Made by a program: the position numbers and the translations under genes. Below are positions 41,784 through 44,115 of a stretch of 44,115 nt of DNA, piece after piece (position 1 is the stretch's first letter; every line of letters starts with the position of its first letter). Source of the DNA: Pedobacter sp. Its GTDB lineage: Bacteria > Bacteroidota > Bacteroidia > Sphingobacteriales > Sphingobacteriaceae. The notes below the pieces were generated by a model. That model was not told the origin of the DNA. It did not search any database and saw only the letters and a program-made list of their open reading frames with translations. The stretch covers positions 1-44,115 of the forward strand of contig JACMND010000039.1 of NCBI GenBank assembly GCA_014378705.1, read 5' to 3'.

Positions 41784-42980
41784 CTACAACTCCTGAGCTA
41801 TTACAAAGCCACTTGCCCAGGCCCATTGAAAGTTATAACCGCCCAGCCATCCGGTAACATCTACACATTCACCGCCAAAATATAAACCCTTTATTTTTTT
41901 TGTTTCCAATGTTTTGGATGATAATTCTTCTGTTGCCACTCCCCCACGCATTACTTCGGCTTTATCATATCCCTTATCACCGGCAGGCTTAACTGAAAAT
42001 TGGTGTATTCGTAAATTAATTTCCGCAAGATCTTCTTTTGTTAATGAAGCTAGATTTTTATTTACCGGCAGGTACCCGGCCAAGGCCTCCGCAAACTTTT
42101 TGGTATAAAGATCCGAGAGTAGGTTAAGCAACAATCTTTTGCCGTTTTCTGTACGTTGATTTTGGATGTATTCCAAAATGTTTTGATTTGGTAGCAGATC
42201 AATAAAAATACTTTCACCAGGTTTCCAATAGGAAGAGATCTGCAAAATTGCTGGCCCACTCAATCCCCAATGTGTAAAAAGTATGTTTTCTTCAAAGCTG
42301 ATACGGCTATTATAAACCCTGCAATAAATAGAATTGCCTGATAATTTCGCATACCAGTCGGCATTTTTACCTGTTATGGTCAACGGTACAAGAGCTGGGA
42401 AGGTTGGCATAACCCGCAAACCAAACTGAAGTGCAACCTGAATACCAAAATCTGTTGCACCCATTTTTTGTATCGGTAACCCGCCGGAAGCGACCACTAC
42501 TTTGGGTGCTTTAATTTCTACAAGCTTACCGCGATAAAAATATGTTACCAAAAAACTTTGATCTGATAATTGCTGTACACTTTTGACTTCGGCACCGCAA
42601 AGTATTTGTTGATCCATTTCTGTGCAAAGGTTTTCAAACATCTTAACCACATCCCGGGCATTATTAGAGATCGGGAACAATTGCCCCAGTGTTTTTTCTT
42701 TTCCAGAAATTCCGTTGATTTGAAAAAAATTAATGGTATCGTCAACTGTCCAACGGGAAAAGGCGGACTTGGAAAAATGTTCGTTACTGGAAATAAAGTT
42801 TGCTGGTGCGGAGTAAAGATTGGTGTAATTACATCTGCCTCCGCCCGAAATAAGAATTTTAGCTCCCACTTTATCATTTTTCTCGAGTATTAAAGTTTGT
42901 TTACCCAGAAACCCGGCCTGCACAGCACACATCAAACCACAAGCACCACCACCAATAATTACAGCATCTACACTCTTCAT
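41784..42980 (-). CDS. HI0933/BaiN-family FAD-dependent oxidoreductase
   Basis: The protein is a flavoprotein of the HI0933/YhiN/BaiN family. The N-terminal Rossmann motif is IIGGGACGLMCAVQAG, with LILEKNDKVGAKILISGGGRCNYTN after it. The middle contains VVVASGGLPIQKMGATDFGIQVA, and the end has VMRGGVATEELSSKTLETKKIKGLYFGGECVDVTGWLGGYNFQWAWASGF. The length of 398 residues is normal. The physiological substrate is not settled for most members; BaiN acts on bile acids in gut bacteria, which need not apply here. Confidence 0.94.
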   Translation of the reverse strand: MKSVDAVIIGGGACGLMCAVQAGFLGKQTLILEKNDKVGAKILISGGGRCNYTNLYSAPANFISSNEHFSKSAFSRWTVDDTINFFQINGISGKEKTLGQLFPISNNARDVVKMFENLCTEMDQQILCGAEVKSVQQLSDQSFLVTYFYRGKLVEIKAPKVVVASGGLPIQKMGATDFGIQVALQFGLRVMPTFPALVPLTITGKNADWYAKLSGNSIYCRVYNSRISFEENILFTHWGLSGPAILQISSYWKPGESIFIDLLPNQNILEYIQNQRTENGKRLLLNLLSDLYTKKFAEALAGYLPVNKNLASLTKEDLAEINLRIHQFSVKPAGDKGYDKAEVMRGGVATEELSSKTLETKKIKGLYFGGECVDVTGWLGGYNFQWAWASGFVIAQEL

Positions 42981-43089
42981 ACTATATAAATTTATTACAT
43001 TTTTTAACTAAGACTTACATTCCAGGTACTCTAAATTAATGTTTTAAGAGCTTGAAACTTAGATTTAAACTTCTGCGTAGTACCCACTT

Positions 43090-43323
43090 ATGAAATCAAT
43101 AGAAGCAGCCACACAGCGGTTAAACCTTGCTGTAAACCAGTTTACCATCGCGGTTAAAACATTAATGGATACACAAACAAAAGAAAAGGTTATTGCTCAT
43201 TTCGTTAAAAGTCCTTCTAAAGAATTACTACAAATACTGGATGTCTGCGAGCAACTTGAAGAGTATGAAATTTGCCATATAGTATCCTCCGCAATTAAAT
43301 ATAAAGAACAGGTTGCTGCATAA
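43090..43323 (+). CDS. Small helical protein of unknown function
   Basis: The frame encodes 77 residues starting MKSIEAATQRLNLAVNQF, then TIAVKTLMDTQTKEKVIAHFVKS and the C-terminal ELLQILDVCEQLEEYEICHIVSSAIKYKEQ. It is predicted to be mostly helical and has two cysteines. There is no signal peptide or membrane helix. It is divergent from the flavoprotein gene with 109 bases between, and a long gene-free region follows. I do not recognise the family; codon use looks protein-like. Confidence 0.6.
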   Translation: MKSIEAATQRLNLAVNQFTIAVKTLMDTQTKEKVIAHFVKSPSKELLQILDVCEQLEEYEICHIVSSAIKYKEQVAA

Positions 43324-43990
43324 AGCAAAATTTAAAATTGACTTCTAAAAAAAATAAAATTTCTTTTATTTTTTCTTATTTTGAGATGTAGTAATCCCCG
43401 TATTCCATATTTTTTTGAAATAGAAGCTGAGGCATTTACTTCATCATTCCCTTTTCTAACTTCATTCAATCCCGATACTGCTTTTATGCATCATTGGGGG
43501 AAAAATTCTCCTCCAATCAAATAATAAGTTCTCAAAATTCCCCATAAGTTTCTGGAATTCCCTCTTAAAAATTTTCTGAATAAAATAACAATGCCTTGTT
43601 TATTCATCTCATAACAATTAAAAGATGTTTATCACAGACGCCAAAAGTAAGGCATCATTATTAACAGTTAGAATGTTCTGCAAGAATTATTTTTACTTAT
43701 AGAGTAATTTTTGCAAATAATTAAAATGCAATACATTCACTATTAGGAAACAAGGTTATTTGAGAAAACTTTACAATCTACTATACATTTTGACAAGATT
43801 TTAAACCACCCGTTTAGGATAAGGTTAAAAACCAATTTATCTCTTAACTCCCTGCTTTACTGATAGTAACTATTTAATATATGAAAATAGCTACTAATTC
43901 TTTCTGTCTGTATCCATCAGGTGCTTCTCTAATACAGAAGAGCGAATTAAATTACTCCAAACATTTTTTACAACATACATCCGCGAATCA
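43324..43990. other. Gene-free region
   Basis: No gene can be supported here. An A/T-only inverted repeat at about 43349-43376 could act as a weak terminator for the 77-residue gene. The rest is AT-rich without obvious structure until the promoter-like sequence at 43991. Confidence 0.45.
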
Positions 43991-44024
43991 TTTTGACACC
44001 GCGAATCCTTCCACTCTATCTTTT
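43991..44024 (+). promoter_or_regulatory. Candidate promoter of the last gene
   Basis: TTTTG at 43991-43995, 21 bases, then TATCTTTT at 44017-44024 fits the Bacteroidota -33/-7 pattern with one mismatch. The start codon is 16 bases further on. A 9-base direct repeat (ccgcgaatc, at 43981 and 43999) brackets the -33 element. Confidence 0.4.
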
Positions 44025-44039
44025 ATTAAAAGCATCCTT

Positions 44040-44115
44040 ATGAAAGTAAAATTCACCACTCTGCTGATTGGGTTTATGGCTCTGTTGTTTACTGGTTTGA
44101 GTGTGCAGGCACAAA
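44040..44115 (+). CDS. Secreted protein, 3' partial (signal peptide only)
   Basis: Only 25 residues are inside the window: MKVKFTTLLIGFMALLFTGL followed by SVQAQ. This is a Sec signal peptide with probable cleavage after VQA. Such starts are common in TonB-dependent SusC-type receptors and other outer-membrane proteins of Bacteroidota, but the mature part is missing, so the function cannot be told. Confidence 0.75.
   Translation, partial: MKVKFTTLLIGFMALLFTGLSVQAQ

Noticed and set aside
43349-43376. A/T-only inverted repeat after the 77-residue gene
   Set aside because: An A/T stem of this kind is expected often in such AT-rich DNA, so it is not called as a terminator.
43500-43622. 38-codon minus-strand frame starting MNKQGIVILFRKF
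   Set aside because: It is short, without repeat, membrane pattern or neighbour support, and is not better than chance.
1-44115. tRNA genes, rRNA, CRISPR arrays and intact insertion sequences
   Set aside because: I looked for T-loop-like motifs, regular spaced repeats and transposase-like frames and found none; a covariance-model scan would be needed to exclude small RNAs.

Overview
The window looks like chromosomal DNA of a Bacteroidota bacterium, most likely a member of the Sphingobacteriales (Pedobacter/Mucilaginibacter-like). The evidence is AT-rich intergenic DNA, an archaeal/eukaryal-type prolyl-tRNA synthetase, a DUF4296 lipoprotein next to mutS2, a PG_1098/THUMP-like methyltransferase, many short lipoproteins, no consistent Shine-Dalgarno sequences, and a few promoters that fit the Bacteroidota TTTG / TAnnTTTG pattern. 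The genus is inference. I saw no rRNA, tRNA, CRISPR array, phage or intact insertion sequence.

Layout. 1-3253: an ergothioneine operon made of a fused ABC permease/substrate-binding protein (5' end outside the window), EgtB and EgtD. 3254-3903: a degenerate NHL-repeat remnant. 3904-6831: a GH130-like lipoprotein and proS on the minus strand. 6997-9570: a Tyr/Asn-rich lipoprotein and a FadL/OMPP1-like outer-membrane protein. 9650-11815: dps facing a LysM/double-psi-barrel protein and uridine kinase, with an 18-bp palindrome between the divergent genes. 11819-13588: the two subunits of a 3-oxoacid CoA-transferase, split by a four-helix-bundle pseudogene. 13690-17912: a 49-residue Cys-rich protein, a GSDH-type sugar dehydrogenase, mutS2 and a DUF4296 lipoprotein. 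17957-21558: a tight operon of PLP-binding protein, GNAT, aspartate kinase and methyltransferase. 21586-24464: cold-shock protein, 1-Cys peroxiredoxin, and an operon of LolD-like ATPase, lone pre-ATP-grasp protein and degenerate HAD protein. 24789-27202: sucC, followed by 1.2 kb with two small membrane-protein genes and a broken HTH gene. 27203-30433: thrS-infC-rpmI-rplT. 30575-38254: LutA-like protein, MFS transporter, a zinc-ribbon/membrane pair, an orphan receiver, RecQ, an SGNH hydrolase, a dicarboxylate symporter and a GlcG-like protein. 38405-44115: a DUF6629-like membrane protein, the cysM/serine acetyltransferase pair, a MaoC protein, a BaiN-type flavoprotein, a 77-residue protein, and the signal peptide of a gene running off the end.

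Most of the window is housekeeping DNA. The strongest unusual observation is that the substrate-binding domain of the first gene has its two halves in reversed order compared with OpuC/EgtU-type domains, as in a circular permutation, and that the gene is joined to egtB and egtD. Uptake and synthesis of ergothioneine would then share one transcript. Other notable points are three decayed genes, four small genes that are easily missed, a lone pre-ATP-grasp/degenerate HAD pair, and several TTG starts, including that of infC.
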